Positions 5,832 through 14,731 are shown, counted from the stretch's first letter. The stretch: DNA of 18,840 bases from RGIG2094 sp045660065 (GCA_045660065.1 JAZRDC010000123.1:1-18840), one strand, 5' to 3'. Program-made: numbers and translations. The notes: generated from the sequence alone by a model not told the origin.

Positions 5832-7643
5832 TCAGTTGTTAGGTAAAATAACAATTGAGATTGCCTCTGATGTAAATCCGTTTGATGAAACAACTGCGGT
5901 AATCAATGAGCCTTCTTTAATACTTGCTAAAGTTTTTGATTTTTGAGTTTCACCATCGATGATTGTTGCGTTTTTCTTAACGAATACCTGTCTTGACTGA
6001 CCTGTTGATGTTTCGGTAATCTGAACGAAATAGTAGTTTGTATCAACATGTTCAACCACACCAACAACATTTAATGTGTCAGGAGTTGCAACAGAACTTA
6101 CATCAATCTTTGTGATTGTTGAACTTTCCATTTTAACAGTTGCAAGATAACCAAGTCTTAAACCATATACATCTGAAGCCTCGCCATTTACATTAACTTC
6201 AAGACCTGATTTGTTAAGAGCACATTCCAAAACGCCTGAGGTTGTGTTGATTTTAATTGTCGGATTTGCAGAAATGATGATTTCTTCAATTGTTCCTTCA
6301 ATAGTTTTTGTTGAACTTTGTGCTGCAACTGAACTTATCTGGTTATATGTAAGTGTAAGAGAAACTCTGTCGCCTACCATAAGTTCAGAAGCGTCTGCGT
6401 TTGTGTTGTTTCTTTTTACTGTTACATTTTTTGCCATTTCATAACTTTCAGTTGTGTTGTTTGAAAGTGTGATTTCCAATTTTGACGGATCACCGTAGAT
6501 GAAACTCTTGATGATACCGCTAACAGACTTTGTTTTGTTTTCAGCAACAATCATAACTGCTTTGCTGTTCTGAACAGTAACTGTTACAAAACTTTCTTTC
6601 TGAAGTGATGAAAATGCAGAGTTAGTACCATTGATAACAACAACACAATCGTCTGCTAAAGTATAACTGTTGGTTTCAGAACCGTCTGCTTTTTTTACAG
6701 AAATCTTTTTAAGATTTGAAGATGTTGTTGAACCAACATAAATGCCTGAAATTTCTTCGTCAGGAATCTGTGTTAAAAATTCAACGAAAGCAACATTTGC
6801 TTTGTGTGTAACAACATTGATTTTAAAACCATTTTCAATGTTTGTGATGTTGTTTGTAAGAACACCGTCAAGTCTGAGCAAAGTATCTGAAAGAATGTTA
6901 ATCTGTTTGCTCTGACCTTTTGAGTCTGTGTATGTAACAGAATTTGTGATGTGGTTAACTTCTGTGATTGTACCTGTTGAATGAGCAATTCCCATATATT
7001 CCATAGCACGGTAAAGCATTACAGCCATCTGCGCACGGGTTACTTCAAAGTTAGGGTTGAATTTATTGTTTTCCATACCCTGCATAAGACCTGAAGTTTC
7101 GCAGAATTCAACATATGCTTTTGCTGCAGCAGGAATACTTGCAGAGTCTGCATATGAAAGAACAGGCATTGAGTTTGCTTTTGCTTCTGCTTCTTTGCCA
7201 ACCAACTTTGTAAGGATAACAGCGGCTTCGTGTCTCTTAAGAGGGTTTGAACCGAGTTTGTTTCCTACAAAATTTCTGAGTTCAGCAGGAGTGTAAATTC
7301 CTTTATACAATAAGTATGCGAGGTTTTTTTCATAGGCAGCATAGCCTAAAATGTTAACATCGGCATAGTTTGCAGAATATGCGGCATCTACAAAACTTGA
7401 AAGTGAACCTTCTGAAGCACCGATAATTCTTGATACCAAAAGAAGTGAGTCAACGCGTGTAACAGAATTTTCAGGGCGGAATGTACCGTCTTCAAAACCT
7501 GCGATGATTTTTTTGTTTGCCATATCCTGGATTTCTTTGTTAGCCCAATGACTTGATACATCCTTTAAAGATGCGGCAGATGCTGCAAAGGCTGAAAAAA
7601 CCATAAGCAAGCATAAAACAACTGATAAAAACCTTTTGTTCAT
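5832..7643 (-). CDS. S-layer homology domain protein
   Basis: A 603-residue exported cell-surface protein. Residues 1-24 form a signal peptide ending in AFAASAA. Three SLH modules follow: DVSSHWANKEIQDM...FRPENSVTRVD; a divergent one around NPLKRHEAAVILTKLVG; and one ending FNPNFEVTRAQMAVMLYRAMEYMG. SLH modules bind secondary cell-wall polymer. The rest, from about residue 215, is made of four or five diverged beta-rich repeats of roughly 70-80 residues, each with a GxI-x-I opening and a GxxV-type ending, without enzymatic motifs. The start at 7643 has GGAGG upstream; a longer frame to 7679 adds a non-signal sequence. It ends TGA followed directly by TAA. Confidence 0.88.
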   Translation of the reverse strand: MNKRFLSVVLCLLMVFSAFAASAASLKDVSSHWANKEIQDMANKKIIAGFEDGTFRPENSVTRVDSLLLVSRIIGASEGSLSSFVDAAYSANYADVNILGYAAYEKNLAYLLYKGIYTPAELRNFVGNKLGSNPLKRHEAAVILTKLVGKEAEAKANSMPVLSYADSASIPAAAKAYVEFCETSGLMQGMENNKFNPNFEVTRAQMAVMLYRAMEYMGIAHSTGTITEVNHITNSVTYTDSKGQSKQINILSDTLLRLDGVLTNNITNIENGFKINVVTHKANVAFVEFLTQIPDEEISGIYVGSTTSSNLKKISVKKADGSETNSYTLADDCVVVINGTNSAFSSLQKESFVTVTVQNSKAVMIVAENKTKSVSGIIKSFIYGDPSKLEITLSNNTTESYEMAKNVTVKRNNTNADASELMVGDRVSLTLTYNQISSVAAQSSTKTIEGTIEEIIISANPTIKINTTSGVLECALNKSGLEVNVNGEASDVYGLRLGYLATVKMESSTITKIDVSSVATPDTLNVVGVVEHVDTNYYFVQITETSTGQSRQVFVKKNATIIDGETQKSKTLASIKEGSLITAVVSSNGFTSEAISIVILPNN

Positions 7644-7683
7644 TTTATAAACCTCCAAAACTTGTAGTTTATTATACAATTAT

Positions 7684-7712
7684 ATGATACCATATCTTGT
7701 GGTTTATGGCAA
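7684..7712 (-). promoter_or_regulatory. Sigma-A promoter of S-layer gene
   Basis: On the minus strand: TTGCCA, 17-nt spacer, TATCAT, with TGG just before the -10. It lies about 40 nt upstream of the start codon. Confidence 0.7.
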
Positions 7713-7733
7713 TAGATTTTTTAAAAATATTTT

Positions 7734-7762
7734 GAATAGGATATGTAAATTATGGGAAAAAT
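7734..7762 (+). promoter_or_regulatory. Possible sigma-F-like promoter
   Basis: GAATA (7734-7738), 15-nt spacer and GGGAAAAAT (7754-7762). The -10 matches the GGNNANANT forespore consensus and the -35 matches four of five positions of GYATA. It lies 31 nt before the SpoIIQ-like gene, whose expected regulator is sigma-F. Short AT-rich motifs match easily by chance. Confidence 0.35.
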
Positions 7763-7793
7763 TAATACAAAAACCAAATGAAAGGAATTTACT

Positions 7794-8441
7794 ATGAAAA
7801 AACTATTAAACAGCAGGTGGTTTTATGTTATTTTATTCTTATCGGGGTGTGCGCTAATTACCAATGTTTTTGTAACTGCAATTGTAAAAAAGAAGGTGAT
7901 AGAAGAGCGCACAATTTCTTCTGCACCCAAAATTATCAACACCGAAAAGGTTTATGAACAGCAAGAAAACGAGCAGATTGAAGTTGTTGAGGTGGAAGAA
8001 AAAGAAGAAGTTGTTGTACCTGAAATTACGAAAGATGAAGGTTTTGAAATGCCTGTTTACGGAGAAATATTAAATGAATTTTCGGGCAACCAGTTGGTAT
8101 ATTCTGTAACATTAAAAGAATATAGAGTCCACCGTGGGATTGATATAAAAGCACCGATTTTATCTCAGGTAAAGGCGGTGCGAGGGGGTGTGGTTGAGTC
8201 AGTAAAAAAAGACGGACTGATGGGCATAACCATTGTTATTGACCACCAAAACGGCTTCAAATCGGTTTATTCAAACCTGTCAACTGATGAAATGGTAAGC
8301 CAAGGTAAAGAGGTAGCACAAGGGGATATTATAAGTGGAGTGGGAGATACCGCTTTGATTGAAACAGGTCTGGAGGGGCATCTTCATTTTGAACTGATAA
8401 AAGAAGGTGTGCAAGTAAACCCTGCTGAGTATTTTAACTGA
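7794..8441 (+). CDS. M23 peptidase, SpoIIQ-like
   Basis: A 215-residue membrane-anchored LytM/M23 protein. A transmembrane segment spans about residues 10-31, followed by an acidic, glutamate-rich linker (about 50-80) and the LytM domain. Zinc-type motifs are present: H113-RGI-D117 and HLHFE with H196 and H198. The usual YxHL histidine is Asn (YSNLS near 161). Architecture and size match clostridial SpoIIQ, which lies in the forespore membrane and binds SpoIIIAH during engulfment. The SpoIIQ assignment is inferred from architecture and a sigma-F-like promoter; the M23 family call is firm. An AAAGGA ribosome site precedes the ATG. It ends in UGA. Confidence 0.8.
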   Translation: MKKLLNSRWFYVILFLSGCALITNVFVTAIVKKKVIEERTISSAPKIINTEKVYEQQENEQIEVVEVEEKEEVVVPEITKDEGFEMPVYGEILNEFSGNQLVYSVTLKEYRVHRGIDIKAPILSQVKAVRGGVVESVKKDGLMGITIVIDHQNGFKSVYSNLSTDEMVSQGKEVAQGDIISGVGDTALIETGLEGHLHFELIKEGVQVNPAEYFN

Positions 8442-8457
8442 TATATTTCGGCCATTC

Positions 8458-8486
8458 TTGACATTGGGGTGAAAGTTTGATATACT
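8458..8486 (+). promoter_or_regulatory. Consensus sigma-A promoter of glycoside hydrolase gene
   Basis: TTGACA (8458-8463), 17-nt spacer and TATACT (8481-8486). Transcription would start near 8493, right at the ribosome binding site. Confidence 0.85.
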
Positions 8487-8510
8487 TTCCAAACAAGGGA
8501 GATGGCTGTT

Positions 8511-10136
8511 TTGAAGAAAAGAATTTTTATTGGGATTTTGTGCATTTTCGTTATTTTGAGTGCCATTTGTGCGGGTATAATGATAAAAAGAGGTTATAGC
8601 ATAGGCTATGTTATAACAAGAATTTTTGATAAAATTGAAATGAAAGTTTCCAATAAACAAGTGGAAATTATAAATAATGATAATAAACAAATTTTAAACG
8701 AGTGGACAAAGGGATACAGCGTTGAACTTCCTAATTATATGGAGATTGACACAGAGTATTATCAGGAATATATCACCGCAAAAAGCGATACTTTGACTGT
8801 GGTTTTAACCCGTGAGTGGGCGCCATATGAAGATGTTTTGTGGTATATTGAAAACTATCAGAACAACTATATTTTAAATGATAATTACAGAGAAAAGAAT
8901 GATATTTCCTTAATAAAAAACGAAAGTTTTGAGCAAAATGGCAAAAGTGCAAGGCTTTTAAATGTTGAAAGAAAAGGAAACAAAGAATATCAGAATAATT
9001 ACACTTACTTTTATGTACTTGGCGATGCCCCGCAGGCATTTTTCAGAATAATGGCAAAAACAAGCGATTATGAAAAAGATGAAGCGGTAATTAAAGAAAT
9101 TATAAATTCATTTAAGGAAATTTCCATAAAAGGGGAAGTTAAATCACCAAAGAAACATAAAAGAGTGAAAAAGGATTTTGAATCTGAAACCAAAAAATTA
9201 TATAAAGATATTTTATCAGCCGATAAAATCAAATGGGGCATTTTTGTTGACGGTGCATATACAAAAGATGAAGAATTAACTCATCTTTTAGATATTGAGA
9301 AAAAAACAGAAAGTAATTTTGAGTTTTCACTTCATTACGTTAATTTAGATGGCAAATTCCCCAAAGAAGAACTTGAAAAAATGATTGATGCGGGTAAATA
9401 CACAGAACTTACTTTGCAGATATCAAATCACTATAATTCCGACCTTTTTGGCAAAAATCCTAATTTTGATGTATACGATGGACTTATGGACGACAAAATC
9501 CGCGAATTTGCAAAAGGCGCAAAGGAGTTCGGGAAGCCATTTTTGTTCAGACTTAACAATGAAATGAATTCAGACTGGGTGAATTATTCAGGTGTGGCGG
9601 CACTTTCTGATCCTGAAATATTCAAAAGCAACTGGATAAGAATTTATGAGATTTTTGAACAAGAGGGGGTAGATAATGCCATCTGGATATTCAATCCAAA
9701 CAACGAAGATTGTCCGCCTTGCCACTGGAATTCATATCTTGCCTATTATCCGGGAGACAAATATGTTGATATGATTGGTATGACAGGGTACAATACAGGC
9801 ACATATTATTATGAAGTTTTTAACGAAACATGGAGAACTTTTGATGAAATAAATCTTGCCCAGTATGAAAAACTTATGGAAAGATTTGAAGATTTTCCAT
9901 TTATAATTACCGAATTTGCATCAAGTTCTGTTGGCGGAGATAAAGAAAAATGGATTTTGGATATGTTTGAAAAAATTGAAAAATATCCAAATGTCAAAAT
10001 GGCGCTGTGGTGGTCAAGTAGAGATTATGATTTCAGAGACGAAACATACACCAAAGTCGCAAGACCGTATTTCTTAGACGAAACCGAAGGAACACTCAAT
10101 GCCTTTAAAGCAGGAATGAAGGAATATATGAAATAA
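8511..10136 (+). CDS. Membrane-anchored glycoside hydrolase, GH26-like
   Basis: About 541 residues. An N-terminal signal anchor (KKRIFIGILCIFVILSAICAGI) precedes a roughly 200-residue domain without a recognised enzyme motif, then a TIM-barrel-type hydrolase. Candidate acid/base Glu351 lies in FRLNNEMNSDW and candidate nucleophile Glu468 in PFIITEFASSS; between them are IWIFNPNNED and YVDMIGMTGYN, typical of GH26 and related mannanase-like families. The substrate is unknown. The start is debatable: an ATG at 8502 directly abuts its only Shine-Dalgarno (AAGGGAG, 8495-8501), while the in-frame TTG at 8511 lies 9 nt from it, so 8511 is chosen. Its own promoter and terminator make it monocistronic. 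Confidence 0.8.
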   Translation: MKKRIFIGILCIFVILSAICAGIMIKRGYSIGYVITRIFDKIEMKVSNKQVEIINNDNKQILNEWTKGYSVELPNYMEIDTEYYQEYITAKSDTLTVVLTREWAPYEDVLWYIENYQNNYILNDNYREKNDISLIKNESFEQNGKSARLLNVERKGNKEYQNNYTYFYVLGDAPQAFFRIMAKTSDYEKDEAVIKEIINSFKEISIKGEVKSPKKHKRVKKDFESETKKLYKDILSADKIKWGIFVDGAYTKDEELTHLLDIEKKTESNFEFSLHYVNLDGKFPKEELEKMIDAGKYTELTLQISNHYNSDLFGKNPNFDVYDGLMDDKIREFAKGAKEFGKPFLFRLNNEMNSDWVNYSGVAALSDPEIFKSNWIRIYEIFEQEGVDNAIWIFNPNNEDCPPCHWNSYLAYYPGDKYVDMIGMTGYNTGTYYYEVFNETWRTFDEINLAQYEKLMERFEDFPFIITEFASSSVGGDKEKWILDMFEKIEKYPNVKMALWWSSRDYDFRDETYTKVARPYFLDETEGTLNAFKAGMKEYMK

Positions 10137-10164
10137 GAAAAAGGCTCTTATATAAGAGCCTTTT
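10137..10164. terminator. Bidirectional rho-independent terminator
   Basis: AAAAGGCTCTTATATAAGAGCCTTTT is split evenly into a symmetric stem with A residues before and T residues after. It can end the hydrolase gene on plus and the alaS-HIT-glnN operon on minus. Confidence 0.85.
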
Positions 10165-10173
10165 AAATTTGTT

Positions 10174-10205
10174 TTAAGCCATTTGGCACTCTGGGGAATT
10201 TTTAA
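10174..10205. repeat. 32-nt repeat, copy 2
   Basis: Shares TTAAGCCATTT, CTCTGGG and TTTTTAA, in the same order and overall length, with 5111-5142. It lies 9 nt beyond the glnN stop codon; copy 1 lies 6 nt beyond the DUF6062 stop. Confidence 0.6.
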
Positions 10206-10214
10206 AATTCCCTT

Positions 10215-12305
10215 TTATACGCTGAAAAGCAAGTCGCCATATGTAGGGAATGGCCAGTAATCCTTTGCCACTAAAAGTTCTGCTTCATCTGCACAAGTTC
10301 TTAAATCGTTCATAACAGGGATAATTTTGTCTCTGCAAATTTCTGCAGCAAGTTTTGAATCACCTGCTTTTTTAGAAGCCTTAACTTCTTCTTCAAGTTT
10401 TACTGTGTTGGTATAAAGACATTCTGTGATTTCTGAAAGTTTTTCAATAGCAGTTACTTCAACTTTTGTTGAAATCTTATCTGAAATCTGTTTTTTCTTT
10501 AAAGCAATTTCACTTAAGTCGCCTGTGTATTTAATGATTGCAGGCATAATGTCTTTTTTAGTCATTTCAAGCATAGTAAGTGCTTCCAAAGTAACAGTTT
10601 TAACATACTCGTCAAGCATAATTTCATATCTTGAATAAAGTTCTTTTTCTGTAAAGATTTTGTATTTTGTGAAAAGTTCAATGTTCTTTTCTTCAAGCAT
10701 TTTAGGGAGTGCATCTACTGTGGTTCGAAGGTTTGAAAGACCACGCTTTTCGGCTTCAATAACCCATTCTTCTGAGTAGTTGTTTCCGTCGAAGATAATT
10801 CTTGAGTGTTCTTTTAATGTTTCTCTGATAACATTATCAAGTTCTTCTGAGAAATCGCCTGCAGCCTCTAAGCGGGTTGCAAATTCGTCCAAAACTTCTG
10901 CTACCGCTGTATTCATAACAGTGTTAGGGTCAGAAATTGAGAATGATGAGCCAAGCATACGGAACTCAAATTTGTTACCTGTAAATGCTAAAGGTGAAGT
11001 TCTGTTTCTGTCAGTTGTATCTCTGAAAAATGCAGGAAGTACTTTTGCACCGATTTTCATTTTATCTGCATCTTTTCTATCATAAGATGTATCGGTTATA
11101 ATAGAATTTATGATGTCTGAAAGCTCGTCGCCCAAAAACATTGAAATAATTGCAGGTGGTGCTTCGTGTCCGCCAAGTCTTAAATCGTTACCTGCACTTG
11201 AAACTGTAATTCTTAAGAGATCCTGATATTTATCAACAGCTTTGATAACCGCCGCAAGAAGAAGTAAAAATCTTGCGTTTGTTTCAGGTGTTTTGCCCGG
11301 ATTCAAAAGATTTTCACCGGCGTTTGTAGAAAGTGACCAGTTGTTGTGCTTACCGCTTCCGTTTACACCTGCAAATGGTTTTTCGTGTAAAAGACACGCA
11401 AGACCGTGCTTGTCCGCAATCTTTTTCATAAGTTCCATAATAAGCTGATTGTGGTCAGTTGCAAGGTTTGTCTGTGTGAAGATTGGCGCAAGTTCGTGCT
11501 GAGCAGGAGCCGCTTCGTTATGCTCTGTTTTAGCAAGAACGCCAAGTTTCCAGAGTTCAATGTCAAGTTCTTTCATAAATGCCATAACACGCGGTTTGAT
11601 TGTTCCGAAATAATGGTCATCTCTTTCCTGACCTTTAGGAGCCGCTGCACCGAAAAGTGTTCTGTCGCAGAATTTTAAATCTTCTCGCTTGTTATACATT
11701 TCTTTATCTATAAGGAAGTATTCCTGTTCCGGACCAACAGTTGTTAAAACTCGTGTAACTTCGTCGTTACCAAAAAGTTTCAAAATTCTCTTTGCCTGTT
11801 TGTTGATAACTTCCATAGAACGCAAAAGAGGTGTTTTTTTATCCAAAGACTCACCGCCGTATGAACAAAAAGCGGTAGGGATACAAAGTGTATCGTCTTT
11901 GATAAAGGCGTATGATGTAGGGTCCCACGCGGTGTAGCCTCTTGCTTCAAATGTAGCACGAAGTCCGCCTGACGGGAATGATGATGCATCAGGTTCACCT
12001 TTTATAAGTTCTTTTCCCGAAAAGTCCATTATAATAGAGTCATCGCCATCAGGGGTGATAAAACTGTCGTGCTTTTCGGCAGTAACACCTGTGAGTGGCT
12101 GGAACCAGTGAGTATAATGAGTAGCACCCTTTTCGATTGCCCAGTCTTTCATAGCCTGAGCAACTACGTGGATGATATCGGTATTTAAAGTTCTTCCGTC
12201 TTTGATGGTTCTTAAAAGTGTTTCGTATGTTTCCTGAGGAAGGCGAGCCTTCATTTCTTTGTCATCAAAAACCATACATCCGAAAATTTCGGGAATATTT
12301 TTCAT
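10215..12305 (-). CDS. glnN: Glutamine synthetase type III
   Basis: A 696-residue GSIII, which makes glutamine from glutamate, ammonia and ATP. Length is typical for type III (about 700) and well above GSI. Seen: HYTHWFQPLTGVTAEKHDSF, PTAFCSYGGESLDKKTPLLRS, the metal-site GPEQEYFLID, KTEHNEAAPAQHELAP and GVNGSGKHNNWS, all landmarks of the family. A C-terminal helical region of about 180 residues follows. AAGGAG stands 7 nt before the ATG. It is the last gene of an alaS-HIT-glnN operon, 12 nt after the HIT gene, which is unusual company for an ammonia-assimilation enzyme. No glutamine riboswitch or GlnR-like site is evident in the short gap. Confidence 0.95.
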   Translation of the reverse strand: MKNIPEIFGCMVFDDKEMKARLPQETYETLLRTIKDGRTLNTDIIHVVAQAMKDWAIEKGATHYTHWFQPLTGVTAEKHDSFITPDGDDSIIMDFSGKELIKGEPDASSFPSGGLRATFEARGYTAWDPTSYAFIKDDTLCIPTAFCSYGGESLDKKTPLLRSMEVINKQAKRILKLFGNDEVTRVLTTVGPEQEYFLIDKEMYNKREDLKFCDRTLFGAAAPKGQERDDHYFGTIKPRVMAFMKELDIELWKLGVLAKTEHNEAAPAQHELAPIFTQTNLATDHNQLIMELMKKIADKHGLACLLHEKPFAGVNGSGKHNNWSLSTNAGENLLNPGKTPETNARFLLLLAAVIKAVDKYQDLLRITVSSAGNDLRLGGHEAPPAIISMFLGDELSDIINSIITDTSYDRKDADKMKIGAKVLPAFFRDTTDRNRTSPLAFTGNKFEFRMLGSSFSISDPNTVMNTAVAEVLDEFATRLEAAGDFSEELDNVIRETLKEHSRIIFDGNNYSEEWVIEAEKRGLSNLRTTVDALPKMLEEKNIELFTKYKIFTEKELYSRYEIMLDEYVKTVTLEALTMLEMTKKDIMPAIIKYTGDLSEIALKKKQISDKISTKVEVTAIEKLSEITECLYTNTVKLEEEVKASKKAGDSKLAAEICRDKIIPVMNDLRTCADEAELLVAKDYWPFPTYGDLLFSV

Positions 12306-12317
12306 TCGAGTATCTCC

Positions 12318-12656
12318 TTAAATCAGATTTGGCATATTTTCGCCGCCAATAATGTGAAAATGAATGTGTTTTACTGTCTGTCCTGCGTTGTCGCCGCAGT
12401 TGTTTATAACTCTGTAACCACCGTCGCACTCAGGGAGAGAGGCTGCGATTGTCTTACAAGTATAAAGCACTTTGCCCAAAAGTTCAATATCTTCTTTTTC
12501 AGCCTCGGAAAGTGCTGAAATGTGTTTTTTCGGAACAACAAGAATATGAACAGGTGCAACAGGGTTTAAATCTTTAAACGCAATTACACTTTCATCTTCA
12601 AAAACAATTGTACTTGGAATTTCTTTATTGATAATTTTACAAAAAATGCAATCCAT
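12318..12656 (-). CDS. HIT family nucleotide hydrolase
   Basis: A 112-residue histidine-triad protein of the HINT/PKCI-like branch, which hydrolyses nucleoside phosphoramidates or aminoacyl-adenylates. The triad is H97-I-H99-F-H101, with the middle and last histidines in the catalytic positions. Two N-terminal cysteines (CIFC, residues 3-6) fit a zinc-bearing subtype, with HIS near residue 45. AAGGAG precedes the ATG. It sits 11 nt after alaS and 12 nt before glnN. HINT enzymes can clear aminoacyl-adenylates released by synthetases, so co-expression with alaS is reasonable; this link is inferred. Confidence 0.92.
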   Translation of the reverse strand: MDCIFCKIINKEIPSTIVFEDESVIAFKDLNPVAPVHILVVPKKHISALSEAEKEDIELLGKVLYTCKTIAASLPECDGGYRVINNCGDNAGQTVKHIHFHIIGGENMPNLI

Positions 12657-12667
12657 AAAAATTCTCC

Positions 12668-14728
12668 TTATTTAATCATACCTTCTACAAGGTTTGCCAC
12701 TGCTGCAATTGCATCATCAAGTTTTGATGCATCTTTACCGCCGCCACGTGCGAGGTCCGGTTTTCCGCCGCCGCTTCCACCTGCGATTTTTGTAATTTCT
12801 CTTATAATGTTTCCTGCGTGAGCACCAAGGGCTACTGCATCTTTGTTAGCCATTGCGATGAAACTGATTTTATCTTCTTTTTCAGATGCAAGAGCAATAA
12901 CACCTGCACCCTGTAATTTATCTTTTAATTTGTCACCCATAACCGCAAGGTCGTTTGCAGCCATAGAAGGCACAACTGATGCGATTACTTTAACGCCTTT
13001 TATATCTGTAGCAGATGCTAAAATCTCGTCTGCCATACCGCCTGCAAGTTTTGATGTAAGTTCGTCAACTTTTCTGCCCATTTCTTTAAGGTCAGATAAA
13101 ACTGATGCGGCTTTTGCATCAATTTCATTTACATTTGATTTTAAAACTTCTGCAGTTTTTGAAATCAAGTTGTCTTTTTGTGCAATGTAATCTAACACGC
13201 CTCTGCCTGTGATAGCCTCAATTCTTCTTACACCTGCTGCAACACCATTTTCAGAAAGGATTTTGAAAAGTCCACAAACAGATGTGTTTGTGATGTGAGT
13301 GCCACCGCAGAATTCAACTGAAAAATCACCCATTGAAACAACACGAACAACATCACCGTATTTTTCGCCAAACTGTGCAGCAGCACCTAATTTTTTGGCT
13401 TCTTCAATAGGAAGTTCCTGAACGTTAACAGGCATAGCGTCTAAAATTGCTGTGTTTACAATTTCTTCTACTGCTTTGATTTCGTCTGAAGTCATAGCCT
13501 CAAAGTGTGAGAAGTCAAAACGGAGTCTGTCTGCAGATACAAATGAACCTGCCTGTGCAACGTGAGAGCCAAGAACATTTTTAAGTGCCTTGTGCAAAAG
13601 ATGTGTTGCGCTGTGGTTTCTTGCGATTGCTGTTCTGTTTATATGGTCAACTGCCAAAAATACTTTGTCATTTAATTTGAATTCACCTTTGATGATTTCA
13701 ACTTCGTGCATATAAATTCCGTCAGCAGTTTTTTTGGTGTAAATAACTTTTGCTTCTGCATCTGGTGTGTAAATTGTACCGATATCACCTGACTGACCGC
13801 CCATTTCAGCGTAGAAAGGAGTTTTTTCAGTAACGATTATACCTTTTGAGCCTGCAATAATTGATGTTGCAACTGCGCCTTCTGATACAATGCCCAAAAC
13901 TGTGCTTTCGTCAGTTAAAGCATCGTATCCTGTAAATTCTGTTGCACCTTTTACAAGTTCAAAATCGAATGTAGCGTCGCTGTCCCAACTTGAACCATCT
14001 TCACGGGCATCACGAGCAGCCTGTTTTTGTTCCTGCATTGCTTTGTTAAAGCCGTCTGTATCAACTGTGAGGCCCTGTTCCTGAGCCATTTCTATTGTAA
14101 GGTCAAGGGGGAAGCCATAAGTGTCGTGGAGTTTGAATGCAGCATCGCCTGAAAGTTTGTTTGAACCATTCTTTTTAGCGTCTTCGATATATTCTGAAAG
14201 AACGGCAATTCCGTTATCGATTGTAACATCAAAGCGTTCTTCTTCGATTTTGATGATCTTTTTGATGTAATCTCTTTTTTCTTCCAGTTCTGGGTATGCA
14301 CATTTTGAACATTCAATAACAGTATCTGCAACTTCGCTTAAGAACTGTTTGTTGATGTTAAGAAGTTTTCCATGACGGGCAGCACGTCTTAACAATCTTC
14401 TTAAAACATAGCCTCTGCCTTCGTTTGATGGAATAACACCGTCAGATACCATCATAACTGTGCTTCTGATGTGATCGCTGATTACACGAAGTGAAATATC
14501 TTTCTTTTCGTCTTTTTTGTATTCAAGATTTGCAATTCTGCAAATGTGTTTGATAACATCCTGAACTGTGTCAACTTCAAAAAGGTTGTCCACATCCTGC
14601 ATAACAACTGCGAGTCTTTCCAAGCCCATACCTGTGTCAATGTTTGGGTTAGGGAGACGGTTGTAGTTGCCGTCTTCGTCTTTGTCAAACTGTGTGAAAA
14701 CAAGGTTCCATACTTCCATAAATCTGTC
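12668..14728 (-). CDS. alaS: Alanyl-tRNA synthetase, part after in-frame UGA
   Basis: This continues the alaS frame directly after the UGA at 14729-14731. It holds the rest of the catalytic and tRNA-binding region (DRFMEVWNLVFTQF, GMGLERLAVVMQ), the editing domain with HSATH (residues 565-569 of the joined protein) and FCGGTHI (C667, H671), and the C-terminal coiled and DHHA1-like part with GGSGGGKPDLARGGG. The joined product is 879 residues, normal for AlaRS. If translated alone, the first ATG would be at 14719, but no Shine-Dalgarno precedes it and the piece would lack the aminoacylation core, so readthrough is favoured over a separate gene. Confidence 0.9.
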   Translation of the reverse strand, partial: DRFMEVWNLVFTQFDKDEDGNYNRLPNPNIDTGMGLERLAVVMQDVDNLFEVDTVQDVIKHICRIANLEYKKDEKKDISLRVISDHIRSTVMMVSDGVIPSNEGRGYVLRRLLRRAARHGKLLNINKQFLSEVADTVIECSKCAYPELEEKRDYIKKIIKIEEERFDVTIDNGIAVLSEYIEDAKKNGSNKLSGDAAFKLHDTYGFPLDLTIEMAQEQGLTVDTDGFNKAMQEQKQAARDAREDGSSWDSDATFDFELVKGATEFTGYDALTDESTVLGIVSEGAVATSIIAGSKGIIVTEKTPFYAEMGGQSGDIGTIYTPDAEAKVIYTKKTADGIYMHEVEIIKGEFKLNDKVFLAVDHINRTAIARNHSATHLLHKALKNVLGSHVAQAGSFVSADRLRFDFSHFEAMTSDEIKAVEEIVNTAILDAMPVNVQELPIEEAKKLGAAAQFGEKYGDVVRVVSMGDFSVEFCGGTHITNTSVCGLFKILSENGVAAGVRRIEAITGRGVLDYIAQKDNLISKTAEVLKSNVNEIDAKAASVLSDLKEMGRKVDELTSKLAGGMADEILASATDIKGVKVIASVVPSMAANDLAVMGDKLKDKLQGAGVIALASEKEDKISFIAMANKDAVALGAHAGNIIREITKIAGGSGGGKPDLARGGGKDASKLDDAIAAVANLVEGMIK

Positions 14729-14731
14729 TCA
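14729..14731 (-). other. In-frame UGA at a cysteine position of alaS
   Basis: Codon 193 of alaS reads UGA. The frame is open on both sides and homologous across it (GCE-UGA-DRF). Clostridial AlaRS proteins usually have CxCDR here, so the missing residue is most likely cysteine (or selenocysteine). UGA is a true stop at 4164, 5832, 8441 and 18495, so genome-wide reassignment is unlikely. No convincing bacterial SECIS hairpin was found just downstream. A one-base sequencing or assembly error, or a true nonsense mutation (UGU or UGC to UGA), remain possible. Confidence 0.85.

Noticed and set aside
12668..14719. A naturally split AlaRS made as two proteins
   Set aside because: The downstream ATG has no ribosome binding site, lies inside the conserved core, and only one codon separates two homologous segments in the same frame.
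14650..14728. A bacterial SECIS element just after the alaS UGA
   Set aside because: I looked for a stem-loop with a GU-containing apical loop in the 60 nt after the UGA and found only 3-4 bp stems. It is not ruled out, since divergent SECIS elements exist, but I cannot support one.
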